A program made the translations under genes and the position numbers. A stretch of DNA of 51,886 nucleotides. It comes from an uncultured Bacilli bacterium (GTDB lineage Bacteria; Bacillota_I; Bacilli_A; RFN20; CAG-826). The notes beneath the pieces are model-generated. The model had not been told where the DNA came from and searched no databases. It saw only the letters and a list, made by a program, of their open reading frames with translations. The DNA lies in NCBI GenBank assembly GCA_944375905.1, contig CALWAS010000003.1:1-51886 (forward strand). The letters run 5' to 3'. This document shows, piece after piece, positions 51,369 to 51,886 of this stretch; positions within the stretch are counted from its first letter, which is position 1, and each line of letters begins with the position of its first letter.

Positions 51369-51716
51369 CTACTTCAGCTTTTCCCCGCACTTTGGGCAAT
51401 AGACGTCGTCTTTGTCCACGATTTCGTTGCAGCGCGGGCACCGTGCCGCCTTATTGCTCGTCGGTATCGGCGGAAGGCCGCCGTCTTGAAAAAGAGGGGA
51501 GGAGGAAAGCTTGCCCTGGGCACCGCCCTTTCGGACCTTGCGATTGTAAATCGAGGCAAGGACGATGCCGACGAAGACCATGAGCCATCCGACCACCGGA
51601 ATCGAAATCGTGGCCCCGAGCGATTCGAAGACGAACATCCCGAGGAAAATTCCGCCAATGAAGAGGGCGAAGCCAATGCCAATAAGGATCGAGGAAACGA
51701 TTTTTAGGATTTTCAT
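51369..51716 (-). CDS. Small membrane protein with C-terminal zinc ribbon
   Basis: The 115-residue protein has two membrane helices (about residues 5-27 and 35-57), a basic loop (YNRKVRKGGAQGK) and a C-terminal zinc ribbon with two CxxC pairs, CPRCNEIVDKDDVYCPKCGEKLK, likely cytoplasmic. The function is unknown; such zinc-ribbon membrane proteins are common and varied in Bacillota. TATACT at 51723-51728 (minus strand) ends 6 nt before the ATG and no ribosome site is seen, so the message may be leaderless. The 199 bp between it and msmK hold the msmK control region and nothing else recognised. Confidence 0.75.
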   Translation of the reverse strand: MKILKIVSSILIGIGFALFIGGIFLGMFVFESLGATISIPVVGWLMVFVGIVLASIYNRKVRKGGAQGKLSSSPLFQDGGLPPIPTSNKAARCPRCNEIVDKDDVYCPKCGEKLK

Positions 51717-51762
51717 GTCTCGAGTATAGACGCGAAAGGGAAAAAAGAAAAAGGCCCGTCAT

Positions 51763-51795
51763 TTAAACTGGACCCCGTTAATCGGAGTCCAAAAG
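51763..51795 (+). repeat. Probable left terminal inverted repeat of an IS3-family element
   Basis: TTAAACTGGACCCCG followed by GGAGTCCAAAAG has the layout of IS150-group ends (CTGACCCC...TTGGAC). It is similar in form, but not identical, to the end at 105-127 read on the opposite strand, so the two belong to different or diverged elements. Confidence 0.35.
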
Positions 51796-51816
51796 AAAAA
51801 GGTTAAAAGAGAAAGG

Positions 51817-51844
51817 CCTCCGGTTACACTGAAGCAACCGGAGG
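51817..51844 (+). promoter_or_regulatory. Hairpin hiding the ribosome site of the next start codon
   Basis: CCTCCGGTT (51817-51825) pairs perfectly with AACCGGAGG (51836-51844). The right arm contains the GGAGG ribosome site for the ATG at 51852, so the folded RNA would hold back translation. Hairpins of this kind protect insertion sequences from transcripts that enter from outside (known for several IS families). Confidence 0.5.
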
Positions 51845-51851
51845 TTTCCTT

Positions 51852-51886
51852 ATGGCAAAAGGCATCATCGACCCCAAGCTGGCCGA
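51852..51886 (+). CDS. Start of an IS-borne gene, perhaps orfA (cut by window edge)
   Basis: An ATG with GGAGG 7 nt upstream begins an open frame reading MAKGIIDPKLA, which runs off the right edge. It lies just inside the IS3-like left end, where orfA (the helix-turn-helix part of the transposase) is expected. Eleven codons are too few to identify the product. Confidence 0.35.
   Translation, partial: MAKGIIDPKLA

Noticed and set aside
1-51886. CRISPR arrays, prophage genes and rRNA
   Set aside because: No regularly spaced repeats, cas genes, phage structural genes or rRNA sequences were seen; the only repeats are Ser-rich codon runs in lipoprotein linkers and the short regulatory motifs listed.

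Overview
The window looks like the chromosome of an uncultured, gut-type Gram-positive bacterium (Bacillota, probably Bacilli, perhaps a relative of the Erysipelotrichia, RFN20 or RF39 groups). Signs for this are many lipoproteins with a lipobox Cys followed by Ser-rich linkers, sugar importers of the solute-binding-protein plus two-permease type, a shared MsmK-type ATPase, YesM/YesN-type sensors, cre-like operators and strong GGAGG ribosome sites. The DNA is fairly GC-rich for such a lineage. The taxonomic placement is inference from gene content; no rRNA is present.

Layout: (a) 1-127, tail of an IS3-like element. (b) 162-3372, prolyl-tRNA synthetase behind a degenerate GGDEF/EAL-like membrane protein. 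(c) tRNA-Ser(CGA) at 3522-3612. (d) 3740-20965, one minus-strand operon of eleven genes: SGNH esterase lipoprotein, sugar-binding lipoprotein, two permeases, two related GH99-like lipoproteins, an Ig-like surface protein, a GH78 alpha-L-rhamnosidase and rhaA-rhaD-rhaB. A DeoR-family regulator (21097) diverges from it. (e) 22011-26902, a lipoprotein glycerophosphodiesterase (GDPD) and a cytoplasmic protein that fuses a GDPD domain to a GH78-like rhamnosidase. (f) 27037-29972, a YtrA/GntR regulator with an ABC exporter and a small membrane protein. (g) 30038-38222, a second importer operon with two GH65 phosphorylases and beta-phosphoglucomutase. (h) 38325-42061, a kinase-less sensor facing a YesM/YesN-type two-component system. 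(i) 42132-51169, a large surface protein, two beta-helix GH28/GH49-like lipoproteins and an MsmK-type ATPase with unusual insertions. (j) 51369-51886, a zinc-ribbon membrane protein and the left end of another IS3-like element.

How it may work: secreted lipoproteins (GH99-like, beta-helix, SGNH esterase, GDPD) trim a rhamnose-containing polymer at the cell surface. Two ABC importers, both lacking their own ATPase and probably powered by the shared MsmK-like protein, bring in oligosaccharides. Inside, GH78 and GDPD-GH78 release rhamnose, which RhaA, RhaB and RhaD break down. The GH65 enzymes phosphorolyse alpha-glucosides, and beta-phosphoglucomutase feeds the glucose 1-phosphate into glycolysis. 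Four operon starts carry a GAAAGCGCTTTC-type palindrome, which suggests common control.

Most interesting point: GDPD domains next to and fused with rhamnosidases, together with GH65 phosphorylases, suggest that the substrate may be a glycerophosphate-decorated rhamnose(-glucose) polysaccharide of other Gram-positive cell walls. Acetylated plant rhamnogalacturonan remains a plausible alternative.
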